Positions 40,794 through 49,973 of a stretch of DNA of 64,000 bases are shown here, one piece after another. Location: contig CAWAKK010000001.1 of the NCBI GenBank assembly GCA_963782605.1, positions 186,001 to 250,000 on the forward strand. The letters run 5' to 3'. The notes below the pieces were generated by a model. It saw nothing but the letters and a program-made list of their open reading frames with translations. It ran no database searches and had not been told where the DNA came from. Position 1 is the first letter of the stretch. Every line of letters begins with the position of its first letter. Made by a program: the position numbers and the translations under genes. This DNA comes from JBDTSW01 sp963782605. Its GTDB lineage: Bacteria > Actinomycetota > Thermoleophilia > Solirubrobacterales > 70-9.

Positions 40794-41126
40794 ATGAGTG
40801 CGTTCGCTCTCACAGTGCGCCACGGTTCGCAGGTCAACCGCGAGCGTTTCGAGAAGCTGGATGCGGCGATGGATGCCATGCGCCGACGGGTGGAGGAGAT
40901 CCAAGGCGAGGGCCCACTCGACTCGGTGAAGATGTTTCGCGACTACTCGCCGGACGTGCGGGTGGCCGGGCGCGTGGAGCTCTCGACCGGCGGCTGGCTG
41001 CGCGGCCGCGACGCCGGCATCGATGTGATGGGCGATGGCACGCTCGTCGCCTATTCAGGAGGGATTCGCAAGCAGACGCTCGACGGCGATAACCCCTTCG
41101 ATGCCGTCCGGAAGGCGATGAGGTGA
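40794..41126 (+). CDS. Unknown protein A of an overlapping pair
   Basis: A 110-residue protein I do not recognise. It opens SAFALTVRHGSQVNRERFEK, has an amphipathic helix (LDAAMDAMRRRVEEIQ), then beta-rich segments VAGRVELSTGGWLRGRDAGI and IDVMGDGTLVAYSGG. Its stop overlaps the GTG start of the next gene (GTGA), so both products are probably made together and may interact. No signal peptide or membrane segment. Leaderless promoter likely (40782). Confidence 0.65.
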   Translation: MSAFALTVRHGSQVNRERFEKLDAAMDAMRRRVEEIQGEGPLDSVKMFRDYSPDVRVAGRVELSTGGWLRGRDAGIDVMGDGTLVAYSGGIRKQTLDGDNPFDAVRKAMR

Positions 41127-41452
41127 GCGAGGAGGAGATCAAGGTCTTCGCCGACCGCGAGCTCGAGGGCGTCGAGGTTGGCCGCCGCGTCCGGCTCCCT
41201 CGCGGGGCCCAGCCGCCGATCCGCGTGCACCTGAACGGCGTCGAGCAGACGCGGGGCAAGGACTATGACCTGCGCCGGGGCGAGATCGTCTTCCGGCGCA
41301 AGATCGTGAAGGAGGGCAACGTCGGCCGCGCGCGCTGGGCCGCCATGTACCTCGGCATCTTCGGCACCTACCGCAAGCACGAGACGATCGACATCGAGTA
41401 CCAAAAGGGCGGCCAGACGAAGCTGCTCGCCGACGCGAAGGTCGAGGAGTGA
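41123..41452 (+). CDS. Unknown protein B of an overlapping pair
   Basis: A 109-residue basic, beta-rich protein I do not recognise. Notable segments are EVGRRVRLPRGAQPPIRV, HLNGVEQTRGKDYDLRRGEI (resembling the hairpin-type DYxL-x-G-x-I-xF pattern of small phage-tail or surface beta domains) and WAAMYLGIFGTYRKHETIDI. GTG 41123 overlaps the previous stop. No cysteine and no export signal. Its function is open. Confidence 0.6.
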   Translation: MSEEEIKVFADRELEGVEVGRRVRLPRGAQPPIRVHLNGVEQTRGKDYDLRRGEIVFRRKIVKEGNVGRARWAAMYLGIFGTYRKHETIDIEYQKGGQTKLLADAKVEE

Positions 41453-41456
41453 CCGG

Positions 41457-42452
41457 CTAGGCGAACGTGAGCTCGGCCACCTGCGCCCGGTGGGCGTCGG
41501 CGGTGCCCATGAGCTGGGCCGAGACCTTGGCGCGCTTTAGGAGGTAGTGGACGTCGTGCTCCCAGGTGAAGCCGATGCCGCCGAACGTCTGGATCGCGTC
41601 GTGGGCGACCGAGGTGGCTGCGTCGGACGCGCGGGCCTTCGCCATCGAGGCGGCCAGACCGAGTGACTCGGGCTCTGCATCGGCCGCCCACCCGGCGTAG
41701 TACGTGAGCGAGCGGGCCTCCTCGACCGCCCAAAGCATGTCGGCGAGGCGATGCGAGACCGCCTGGTAGGAGCCGATCGGCCGCCCGAACTGCTGGCGCT
41801 CCTTGGCGTAGTCGGTGGCCATGTCGAGCGCGCGCTGCGCGACTCCGACGAGCTCGGCGGCGATCGCTACCTGCCCGATGGCGCCCGCCCTTGCGATCTC
41901 GCCGGGCACCGGATCACCGCCCTCGGCTCGCACGCGGTAGTAGGCCCGGGTGGAGTCGATCAGGTCGAGGCGCTCGAGCTCGGCATCGTCGGGCTCGACC
42001 AGCCGGGCGCCCTCGCCGGCGGCCATGACTAAAACCACGGCACCCTCCGCCGCGCCCACGATCGGCTCAGGGTCGCAGGTCATCTCGGCGGCACCGCGCT
42101 CGGTGCCCGCCGCGATGCCGGGTAGCCACCGCCGCTTTTGTTCGTCAGATCCCGCATCTGCGAGCACGGCGCCCGCGTAGGCATTGGAGACCAGCGGGGA
42201 TGGAGCGCACGCGTACCCGAGCTCCTCCTGGAGGATCACGAGCTCGACGGTGCCGAGCCCCTGGCCGCCGTGCTCCTCAGGGATCGCGATGCCGGGCCAA
42301 CCCAGCTCGCACATCTCCGTCCACACATCGTCGTCGTAGGGGCTCTCGGACTCGGCGAGCTCGCGTACCCGCTCGGGCTTGAAGCGAGCCGAGAGGAACT
42401 CATGCGCCGTCGACTTGATCTCGCGCTGCTCGTCTGAGAACCCGAACTCCAT
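41457..42452 (-). CDS. Acyl-CoA dehydrogenase, small subunit of a two-gene pair
   Basis: A 331-residue ACAD-fold protein, shorter than the standard 380. FSDEQREIKSTAHEFLSARF and LGWPGIAIPEEHGGQGLGTV form the N-domain. The middle domain is reduced and lacks the usual TEP..GSD loop (AAEMTCDPEPIVGAAEG instead). The C-domain has ERQQFGRPIGSYQAVSHRLA and HDAIQTFGGIGFTWEHD. This is the pattern of the non-catalytic or half-site partner in actinobacterial alpha2-beta2 dehydrogenases such as the cholesterol side-chain ones. It follows the large subunit by 3 bases. Confidence 0.85.
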   Translation of the reverse strand: MEFGFSDEQREIKSTAHEFLSARFKPERVRELAESESPYDDDVWTEMCELGWPGIAIPEEHGGQGLGTVELVILQEELGYACAPSPLVSNAYAGAVLADAGSDEQKRRWLPGIAAGTERGAAEMTCDPEPIVGAAEGAVVLVMAAGEGARLVEPDDAELERLDLIDSTRAYYRVRAEGGDPVPGEIARAGAIGQVAIAAELVGVAQRALDMATDYAKERQQFGRPIGSYQAVSHRLADMLWAVEEARSLTYYAGWAADAEPESLGLAASMAKARASDAATSVAHDAIQTFGGIGFTWEHDVHYLLKRAKVSAQLMGTADAHRAQVAELTFA

Positions 42453-42455
42453 CCG

Positions 42456-43595
42456 CTACCTCAGCTTGGGCAGGCCGAGCACGCGCTCGGCGACGATGTT
42501 CCGCAGCACATCGCTGGTGCCGCCCTCGATGGAGTTCGCGCGCGAGCGAAGGAAGCGGTAAGCCCAGCGCGAGCTTCGCTCCAGTGCCTCCATGCCCCCA
42601 ACGTCGACCGCGAGCTCGGTCATCGCCTGGTTCGTATCCGACCACTGCAGCTTCGCGATCGAGCCCTCGGGACCAGGCGTCCCCACCTGCATGGTGGAGG
42701 TCAGGGCCCGCATCGCGCCGAGCCGCAGACCCTCGATGCTGATCCGCAGGCGCGCCACCTTGTCGCGGACGATCGGATCGTCGGCCCGCCCGCGCTCCTT
42801 CGCCAGCGTCACCAGCTCGTCAAGCGTCTGAGCGAGGCCAAGCGCCGCTGAGGATCCGAGGCCGGCACGTTCGTTCATCAGGGTGGTGATCGCGACCATC
42901 CAGCCGTTGCCCTCGCCGCCGACCACGTTCTCGTCGGGGACGAACGCGCCCTCCATGAAGATCTCGTTGAACTCGGCCTCGCCGGTGATCTGGCGAAGCG
43001 GCCGGATCTCGACCTCGTCCTGGTCCATGTCCAAGAGGAAGTAGGTAAGGCCCTTGTGTTTGGCGGCGTCGGGGTCTGAGCGCGCGACCAACATGCACCA
43101 CTTGGCCTCGTGCGCGAAGGTGGTCCAGACCTTCTGGCCCGTGATCCGCCAGCCGCCGTCGTCCTTCACCGCCTTGGTCTTGAGCGACGCGAGGTCGGAG
43201 CCGGACTCGGGCTCCGAGAAGCCCTGGCACCAGATCTCCTCGGCGGAGAGGATCGGCTCGAGGAACCGCTCCTTCTGCTCCTCGGTTCCGTGCGCGATCA
43301 CGACCGGGCCCCCCATCACGAGGCCCAGGACGTTCGCTGGGCGAGGGGCCCTCGCGCGCGCCAGCTCGGCGCCGAAGATCGCCTGCTCGATCAGCGTCGC
43401 ACCGCGGCCGCCGTACTCCTTCGGCCATGAGACGCCCGCCCAGCCGCCGGCGTGGAGCTTGCGCTGCCACTCGCGCTCGAACTCGAACAGGGCCTGATCG
43501 CCGACGCTCGGGGCCTCCCCCGGGTGATTTGAGGCAATCCACTCCCGCAGTTCGTCGCGGAACGCCTGCTCTTCGTCGGTCAGGGACAGATCCAC
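42456..43595 (-). CDS. Acyl-CoA dehydrogenase, large subunit of a two-gene pair
   Basis: A 379-residue ACAD. LTDEEQAFRDELREWIASNH, WAGVSWPKEYGGRGATLIEQ, CQGFSEPESGSDLASLKTKA (FAD/substrate loop), ITGQKVWTTFAHEAKWCMLV and the C-terminal NSIEGGTSDVLRNIVAERVL are all canonical. Paired with the shorter subunit, it should form a heterotetramer acting on bulky or branched acyl-CoA. The GTG at 43595 has a TAGGGT box (43605-43610) 9 bases upstream, so this pair may also have its own promoter inside the leftward operon. Confidence 0.88.
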   Translation of the reverse strand: MDLSLTDEEQAFRDELREWIASNHPGEAPSVGDQALFEFEREWQRKLHAGGWAGVSWPKEYGGRGATLIEQAIFGAELARARAPRPANVLGLVMGGPVVIAHGTEEQKERFLEPILSAEEIWCQGFSEPESGSDLASLKTKAVKDDGGWRITGQKVWTTFAHEAKWCMLVARSDPDAAKHKGLTYFLLDMDQDEVEIRPLRQITGEAEFNEIFMEGAFVPDENVVGGEGNGWMVAITTLMNERAGLGSSAALGLAQTLDELVTLAKERGRADDPIVRDKVARLRISIEGLRLGAMRALTSTMQVGTPGPEGSIAKLQWSDTNQAMTELAVDVGGMEALERSSRWAYRFLRSRANSIEGGTSDVLRNIVAERVLGLPKLR

Positions 43596-43628
43596 GGAGC
43601 GAAGACCCTAGTGCAAGCAGTTTGCCGG

Positions 43629-44533
43629 CTAGTCAAATAAGTAAAGAACAGCGATCGCTGAGCCGACCCACGTCGCGGCGGCGAAGAGCATGCCCGGATC
43701 CTCCGTCAGGATCGCGGCGGTCGAGCGCGTGTCCCGGCGGTCATAGATCAGGTACAGGTAGCGAAAGACGCCGTACAGGACCGAGGGCGCGGTGGCCAAC
43801 ATTCGGGAGCCGACCAGCGGTGAGTTCACGGCGTAGATCACGTAGGAGATGATCGCCGCGGCGGTCACCATCGCGACCATCTGGTCCAGGAACGGGATCG
43901 AGTAGTGCTCGAGGACGGGTCGAGTGGGCTTCGCCGACGAGGATGCGGCTGATGCCGGAGCCGGGGGAAATCGGGCGTTGCCTCCTGGATCGCCTCCTGC
44001 CGGCGCTTCGTGAAGCCCAGGAAGAGGGCGAGCATGGCGGTGCAGACGAGCAGGTACTCCGATGCCTGCGCCTCGACGGCCACCGCTCCCGCCACCACCC
44101 GCAGGATGAACAGGAAGCCAATCGTCATCACGTCGATGATCACCAGGCGCTTCAGCTCCAGCGAGTAGGCGACGGTGACGATGCCGTAGAGGGCGACGAG
44201 CCCCGCCACCTCCGCGGGATCGATCAAGACCAAAGGCAGGACGACAGCGAAGATCGCCAAGCCCACGGCCGCGACCTGCGCCGTTTGCTCCGCCAGGTTC
44301 CCGCTCGCGATCGGGCGGTCGCGTTTTTCCGGGTGGAGGCGGTCGTGCTCGGCGTCGTGGAGGTCGTTGAAGAGGTAGCCCGCGCTTGAGATCGCGCAGA
44401 AGGCGATGAAGGCGACCGTGGCCTCGCCGACCTGGGCGGCCTCGTCGACCTTGCCGGAGAACAGGAGCCCGGCGTAGACGAGCAGGTTCTTGACCCACTC
44501 TTGCGGGCGCATGGCGCTTAGAAGGGGCGGCAT
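43629..44533 (-). pseudogene. UbiA-type prenyltransferase (decaprenyl-phosphate phosphoribosyltransferase-like), frameshifted
   Basis: The first part, from ATG 44533, reads LLSAMRPQEWVKNLLVYAGL, then the Asp-rich motif NDLHDAEHDRLHPEKRDRPI, and stays in frame to KRRQEAIQE. The rest continues in another frame: TRPVLEHYSIPFLDQMVAMV and FRYLYLIYDRRDTRSTAAIL with the second Asp motif. Adding one base at about 43978-43985 joins them into one protein of about 300 residues with eight or nine membrane helices. The family transfers a phosphoribosyl group to polyprenyl phosphate (Rv3806c type). Both parts are well conserved, so a sequence error is likely. Confidence 0.85.
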
Positions 44534-44597
44534 CCGGCGGGAGGTTAGGTTGCCCGCACGCGAGCAGACGCACGGCGGCGTGCGGCGGCAGGCGGGC

Positions 44598-46277
44598 TCA
44601 CGGGTCGATCAGGACCCCTGGATTCAAGATGGCCCCCGGATCGACGGCTCGCTTCGCGCTCCGCAGGGCGTCGGCGAACGGCTTGGGTCGCTGCCGGTCG
44701 TACCACGGGCGGTGGTCGCGACCGACGGCGTGGTGGTGCGTGATGGTGCCGCCACCCGCCGTCACGGCCTCCGAGACAGCGACCTTGATCTCGTCCCATT
44801 GCTCCACCTCGCCGCCCGCCTTGGCGGGGGCCAAGACGGTGAAGTAGGGGGCGGGACCATCGGGATAGACGTGCGTGAAGCGGCAGCTGAGGCGCGGCGA
44901 GCCCCTCCCACCCGGCTCGACCCCGCAGACGTCGGCGATCGCTCGGGCCGCGGCTCTCATCACCTCGGCGTGAAACGACTCGAACCGGTCCCAGGTGATC
45001 GCTGTCTCGAAGGTTTCCGAGAGCACACCCAGCGCGACGAAGCTGTCGCGCAAGTACGGCGCCGCGAGGAAGGCATGACGCCAGGAGGCGACTGGATCGT
45101 TCCCGCTACCAGCGTCGGCCGGCGGGTTCTGGCGCAGTTCACCCCGCCGAGGCTCCGCAGCCGCCCCTCCCTTGAGCTCGCCGGGGACACCACCGTGCGC
45201 GCGCACCACGTCGAGCGCCTGTTCCATCCGAGCATCCATCGGATCGTGCGCGGATTCGAATCCCAAGACCAAGAGCGCCTTGCCCGGAGGCCCCGCGTGA
45301 GTGACCTCCGCCTCCGTGGTATCAAGAAGCCTGCAGTTCGATGGGTCGAGGCCCGACTGCGAGAGGTCCCTCACCGCCTCCGCCGCGATCGCGAAATCGT
45401 CGAACTCGACGCCGCACGAGAGCTTCCAGCGGGGTCGCTCCTGCAGCCGCACCCAGGCCTCCGTGATGATGCCCAGGATTCCCTCCGAGCCGATCAGCAT
45501 TCGGTCGGGGCTGGGGCCGGCGCCCGATCCGGGCAGCCTCCTGCTCTCCCAGGTGCCGGCCGGCGTGAGCGCCCGCACCGATTCGACGAGGTCGTCGATG
45601 TGCGTGAGGCGGGTCGCGAAATGCCCGCCGGCGCGGGTGGCGATCCACCCACCGAGCGTCGAGAACTCAAAGGACTGAGGAAAGTGACGGAGCGTGAGTC
45701 CGTGCGGGCGGAGCTGGTCGGAGATCTGCGGCCCCAGCGCCCCTGCCTGTATCCGTGCGGCCCGGGAGACCGGGTCGACCTCGAGCACGCGGTCGAGGGC
45801 GCGCAGGTCGATCGAGATGACGCCCTGATATGCGTCGTCGATTCGAGGCTCGATGCCCCCCACGACGCTGGTGCCTCCCCCATAGGGAATCGCCGCCACC
45901 CCCTCGTCCGAGCACCAATCCAGGATTCGTTCGAGGTCCTCCTCGCCGGTGGGATGGGCGACGAAGTCGGGTGGGTTCGGGAACTCGCCCCGAAACCCCC
46001 GGACGACGTCGCGATACGCCTTGCCAAGCGCATGGGAGGCACGCTCGTAGGGGTCCGACCGGCAGATCTCGGCGAGCGAGTCGGTGGGCGCCACCCGCGC
46101 CCTCGGCAACTCCACCTGAGCGAGCGGGACGGGGTCAGACACGTCCTCACCACCGAAGCCGAGCCGCTGGTTGAGCTCCTGTGCCGCGGCCTCCAACTGC
46201 GCGCGAGAGAGCTGCCCGGACTCGTACCCCCAGCCCCAATGCTTGCGGCGGCCCCGCGCCTGGCTCTCGAGCGTCAA
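44598..46277 (-). CDS. Alkyldihydroxyacetonephosphate synthase-like FAD-linked oxidase
   Basis: A 559-residue flavoprotein of the AGPS branch. It opens with RRKHWGWGYESGQLSRAQLE and has the FAD-binding string IPYGGGTSVVGGIEP. FEFSTLGGWIATRAGGHFAT and GSGAGPSPDRMLIGSEGILG follow, and the C-terminal THHHAVGRDHRPWYDRQRP carries the His-rich catalytic signature of AGPS. The enzyme exchanges the acyl chain of acyl-DHAP for a fatty alcohol, forming the ether bond. It is 3 bases downstream of a fatty acyl-CoA reductase-type gene, which would supply the alcohol. General glycolate/lactate oxidase function is less likely, given the His motif. Confidence 0.82.
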   Translation of the reverse strand: MTLESQARGRRKHWGWGYESGQLSRAQLEAAAQELNQRLGFGGEDVSDPVPLAQVELPRARVAPTDSLAEICRSDPYERASHALGKAYRDVVRGFRGEFPNPPDFVAHPTGEEDLERILDWCSDEGVAAIPYGGGTSVVGGIEPRIDDAYQGVISIDLRALDRVLEVDPVSRAARIQAGALGPQISDQLRPHGLTLRHFPQSFEFSTLGGWIATRAGGHFATRLTHIDDLVESVRALTPAGTWESRRLPGSGAGPSPDRMLIGSEGILGIITEAWVRLQERPRWKLSCGVEFDDFAIAAEAVRDLSQSGLDPSNCRLLDTTEAEVTHAGPPGKALLVLGFESAHDPMDARMEQALDVVRAHGGVPGELKGGAAAEPRRGELRQNPPADAGSGNDPVASWRHAFLAAPYLRDSFVALGVLSETFETAITWDRFESFHAEVMRAAARAIADVCGVEPGGRGSPRLSCRFTHVYPDGPAPYFTVLAPAKAGGEVEQWDEIKVAVSEAVTAGGGTITHHHAVGRDHRPWYDRQRPKPFADALRSAKRAVDPGAILNPGVLIDP

Positions 46278-46280
46278 GCC

Positions 46281-48429
46281 CTACCAGTGAACTCCGCGCA
46301 TGAGCTGCGCGAAGACCGCCTGCTGATTCGAGAGCTCCGCTGGAGGGGGCTCTGCCGCCGGCTCGGTGGTTGGCGCTCCGGGCAAGGCCTTCGTCTTCCC
46401 CTCCCGCGCCGCGGTGGAGTCTGGGAATAGGTGGTAGGCGCTGTTCAGGATGTAGTCCATCGACTTGGGATTGATCGCGTACAGGATCTGGCCCAAGGTG
46501 CCCATCGGCGTCGCGATGCGCTTCGGCCGGTGGATGATCGCCTCGCAGATCATGTCCGCCGCCTCGCTGGGCGTGATCGTCGGGAACCGGTCGTACATCT
46601 TCGTCGGGGCGATCATCGGCGTCCGCACGAGCGGCATGTGGATCGTTGTGAAATGCACCCCCTCGTCGAGCACCTCAGAGCCGACGCAGCGCGAGAAGGC
46701 GTCGAGCGCCGCCTTGGAGGCGACGTAGGCCGAGAACCGAGGCGGGTTCGTCTGCACCCCGATGGAGGAGATGTTGATGATGTGGCCGGAGCGCCGCTCG
46801 CGCATCTTGGGCAGCACCATCATGATCAGGCGGACCGCGCCGAAGTAGTTGAGCTGGATCGTCCGCTCGAAGTCGTGGAACCGGTCATACGAGAGGGCGA
46901 TCGACCGCCTGATCGAGCGTCCGGCGTTGTTCACCAGGATGTCGACGCGGCCGTGTTTCGCCAGGACCTCGTCGGCCATCCGCTCGACGTCCTCCATGTC
47001 GGAGAGGTCGCACCGATGGATGTGGGCGATGCCTCCGCCGTGCACAATCGTCTCGCACGTTGCCTCGAGCTTCTCGGGCGTCCGCGCTACGAGCAACACG
47101 ATCCCGCCCGCCTCGGCGATCTTGAGCGCCGCTGACTTGCCGATGCCCGAGGAGGCGCCCGTGACCATCACCACGCGCCCACGCACCGACTTCTCGAGCG
47201 ACACCGAGCCCTGAATGCGGCGGCCAAGGCGCAGGAACTCGTCGGGGATCTGCTGCTCGAGCACGCGGGCGAGCCCGCTGCCGAAGCCCATGCGGCCGCG
47301 GACGGCGCCGAGCAGGGTCCGATCGCGGAACAGGTCCGGGTCGAGATGACGCTCCCAGTAGTCCCAGAGCTTGTCGGCGTAGGACTCGAGCGGCGGGACG
47401 CGGATGCCTGTGCCTTCGAGGGCGGCATCCGTACGGCGGGAGTCGAACTCGGTGGGCCAGCTCACGTAGGTCAGCACCGAACGCGGCACGCCGAAGTCGG
47501 CGAGGAACCTGTTCAGGATTGCATCGGCCATCGGGACGGCGTTCACGCCGAGGCGAATGGCCGGGGTCACGGCGTCGAGCGCGGGGGCGGGCAGGCGGAT
47601 CGAGGACTGCGGCGCGTGGGCGGCCCCGGCGAAGATGTCGATCACGTCGCCGGCTGTGGGGGGACTCGGGTCGACCAGCGCGTAGGCGCGGTGATCGCCC
47701 CGGTCGAGGTGTGCGATGTGATCCATCGCCCGCACGACGTAGTCGACGGGCACGATGTTGATCTTCCGCCCCTCGATCCCAGGCATCGGGATCCACTGAG
47801 GGACGGTGTTGCGAATCCGCCGGATCAGCTTGAAGAAGTAGTAGGGGCCGTCGACCTTGTCCATCTCCCCGGTCTCGGAGTGCCCGACGACGATCCCGGG
47901 CCGGTAGATGCGCCACGGCCGGTCGAGCTCGCCCCGGATCACGCGCTCGGACTCGTGTTTCGTGCGGAAGTAAGGATTGACGTCGAGGTCCTCGGCCTCA
48001 TCGAACATGTCCTCGCGCCAGACGCCCTGGTAGAGGCCGGCCGCGGCGATCGAGGACATCATGTGCACCCGGCCGGCATCGATCGTCTCGGCGAACTCGA
48101 CCATGTGCCGAGTGCCCTCGACGTTCGCGACCCGCTGGCGCTCCGCGTCGGCCGTCATGTCGTAGATCGCGGCCAGATGGAAGAGGTGATCGACCGTCAC
48201 CCCTCAGGCGCTCTGCGTCCTCGTCCGAGATGCCGAGCCGGCGCTGCGAGAGGTCGCCGACGATGCCCACAACGCGATCCGGGTCGACGCCCCAGCGGTA
48301 GCGAAGCTCCTCGAGCCGGCCCTTGGACCCCTCCCTGACGAGCACATGGATCGTGCCGTCGCGCTCGAGCAGCTGCTCGACCAAAAAACGCCCGATGAAG
48401 CCGGTCGCGCCTGTGACGAAGTAGCTCAT
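46281..48429 (-). pseudogene. Double-SDR fatty acyl-CoA reductase-type protein, single-base frameshift
   Basis: The N-terminal extended SDR starts SYFVTGATGFIGRFLVEQLL at 48429. It runs to DEDAERLRG, then continues in another frame as VDHLFHLAAIYDMTADAERQ, with YFRTKHESERVIRG and WRIYRPGIVVGHSETGEMD. Removing one base of the four-C run at 48201-48204 joins them. From about residue 370 a classical SDR follows: VMVTGASSGIGKSAALKIAE, ILVNNAGRSIRRS, NISSIGVQ and YVASKAALDAF. The total is about 715 residues. This two-domain layout is that of mycobacterial AcrA1-like acyl-CoA reductases, which make fatty aldehydes or alcohols. It is the first gene of the leftward ether-lipid-like operon. Confidence 0.82.
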
Positions 48430-48473
48430 CTGGCCGCCTTGACTTTATCCGGTGCTGCCATGGGCTGCCCGAT

Positions 48474-48761
48474 GTGAGGCGGCTGGCGGGGATCGTGACC
48501 ACAGGGGTCCTGGGGGTCACAGCCGCGGTGGCGCTCGCGGGCGGCGTTCGGCGGAGATCGGCGCCAAGCTGTCTTTCGACGGCCAGGACGACTACGCCCA
48601 CCTTGGCTGTAATCAGGATCCCCACTGCCTCTACGTTCAGCGAAGCATCGGGGGCACCAGAGTCACGCGCGCGCATCTACCCGGGAGATTCAGGAACCCC
48701 GGGAATTTCTTACAACGTGTGCGGCCAGCAGCTGCTCTACAACGCCAAGATCGTTCGGTAG
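48474..48761 (+). CDS. Possible small secreted protein, reading frame uncertain
   Basis: From GTG 48474 the frame gives 95 residues with a good signal peptide (RRLAGIVTTGVLGVTAAVALAGG) and ends NVCGQQLLYNAKIVR. In the middle (about 48550-48660) another frame has better codon bias and reads AEIGAKLSFDGQDDYAHLGC. The gene may carry two compensating indels, or one of the frames may be spurious. I recognise no family. It is divergent from the acyl-CoA reductase gene. Confidence 0.4.
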   Translation: MRRLAGIVTTGVLGVTAAVALAGGVRRRSAPSCLSTARTTTPTLAVIRIPTASTFSEASGAPESRARIYPGDSGTPGISYNVCGQQLLYNAKIVR

Positions 48762-48790
48762 GGCAGCGGTGGCCGGTGCCCCGGGCTTCA

Positions 48791-48796
48791 TAGACT
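48791..48796 (+). promoter_or_regulatory. -10 box of a leaderless promoter for zinc-ribbon protein
   Basis: TAGACT lies 6 bases before ATG 48803, with no Shine-Dalgarno between. Confidence 0.45.
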
Positions 48797-48802
48797 TCCG
48801 GC

Positions 48803-49108
48803 ATGGCCTTCAACCTTGCGCCTGACCCCGGTGACCATGGCGAGCCGCAGGTCCGCATCGGGCGGACCGGGGGCTCGGAGATCGGCGAGGAGCGTCGCCT
48901 CATCCGTGATGGCCGCCAGATCCTCGCCCACGGTGCGCTGGTCTGCCCAGAGTGTGAGCTGCCGATCGCGGCCGGCGTCCGGTTGGCCGCCACCAAGACA
49001 ATGAAGTGCGGGTTCTGCGATCACGCCGCCGAGGCGCGGGAGTTCATCCGCGAGGACGTGTTCGACACCGTGGCGAACGAGGTCTACCTCGTCGCGCGCG
49101 TCCTCTAG
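48803..49108 (+). CDS. Small zinc-ribbon protein of unknown function
   Basis: A 101-residue protein. ALVCPECELPIAAGVRLAAT followed by KTMKCGFCDHAAEAREFI gives a CxxC...CxxC zinc ribbon (about residues 48-73). The N-terminal half is polar (PDPGDHGEPQVRIGRTGG) and the C-terminus is DTVANEVYLVARVL. It may be a nucleic-acid or protein-binding adaptor; there is no catalytic motif. It is convergent with, and overlaps by 4 bases, the MerR-DICT gene. Confidence 0.7.
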   Translation: MAFNLAPDPGDHGEPQVRIGRTGGSEIGEERRLIRDGRQILAHGALVCPECELPIAAGVRLAATKTMKCGFCDHAAEAREFIREDVFDTVANEVYLVARVL

Positions 49109-49965
49109 GGGGAGTCCGCGGAGCTGAGCGCGGCCAGCACCCGCGAGGTGATCGCGACACCAAGCCTCAACTGCTCAGCAGCCGGTGGGGGTGGGTGCGA
49201 GTCGAGCTCGGCGGAGGCCCGTGTCGCCAGGTCGTCGCTCTCCCTTGCGACGACGGCGATTGCAGCGCGCGCCGCCGTCATCACCGCCTCGGGATCGACT
49301 GACCACAAGACCTCGAAGCGCCGGTCGGCATCGGCCGACCTCTGCTGACCCGGCAGCTCCCAGCCGGATAGGAAGGCGCCAAGCGTCGCGCCGTGGACGA
49401 CCACCGCCCACTCCTGCCCGGCGGGGCTCGAGGTAGCGAGCGCCACCTCGGCCGGGCTGCGCTCGGGGCGGGTGCGATCGAACTCCGCGAGAGCGATTGC
49501 CACGGCCGCGACCGAGGCCATATCGCGCCAGCGGCGTTGTGAGGAGCGATAGATTCGCTCGTGCTGGAAGGCGCCGATCAGCAGGGGTCGATCGGCGCGA
49601 GCGCGGGCCTCATCCTCCACCGCTCTCGAGAGGACAAGGAGGTGGCGCTTGGCGAGCCGCTGCGGGATGAGTTCGGGGTGAGCTCGGCGAACCTCGGAGA
49701 AGATGGAGGTACCGGCTCGTGGCGTCGTCTGCCTGGCCTCCTCGATCGCTGCCGGCACGGAGAGTCCACGCTCGCGGGCGACGACCACCCGGAGCAGGAC
49801 GGCGACGTCGGCCTCGGCGTAGCGGCGGTGGGCGCCCTGCGATCGAACCGCGGGAACGGGAAACCCATGACGGCGCTCCCAGGCGCGCAGGGTGGCCTCG
49901 CCAAGCCCAGTCCGGGCGGACACCTCCCCGATGCTCAACCCTGGACCCGGGCTTCTTTTGGACAT
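49105..49965 (-). CDS. MerR family regulator with DICT sensory domain
   Basis: A 286-residue protein. Residues about 9-75 form a MerR DNA-binding domain (LSIGEVSARTGLGEATLRAW, GAHRRYAEADVAVL). The C-terminal part matches the DICT domain: HLLVLSRAVEDEA, LLIGAFQHERIYRSSQRRWR and EWAVVVHGATLGAFLSGWEL. DICT domains are linked to light or signalling inputs in actinobacteria and cyanobacteria. It is divergent from a photolyase, with a palindrome between them, so it probably controls light or UV response genes. I use ATG 49965 (MSKRSPGPG); longer frames run through the promoter palindrome. Confidence 0.85.
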   Translation of the reverse strand: MSKRSPGPGLSIGEVSARTGLGEATLRAWERRHGFPVPAVRSQGAHRRYAEADVAVLLRVVVARERGLSVPAAIEEARQTTPRAGTSIFSEVRRAHPELIPQRLAKRHLLVLSRAVEDEARARADRPLLIGAFQHERIYRSSQRRWRDMASVAAVAIALAEFDRTRPERSPAEVALATSSPAGQEWAVVVHGATLGAFLSGWELPGQQRSADADRRFEVLWSVDPEAVMTAARAAIAVVARESDDLATRASAELDSHPPPPAAEQLRLGVAITSRVLAALSSADSP

Positions 49966-49973
49966 AGTGTCTA

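Noticed and set aside
44490..46430. 646-codon forward frame
   Set aside because: Antisense shadow of the AGPS homologue, which has clear motifs and length.
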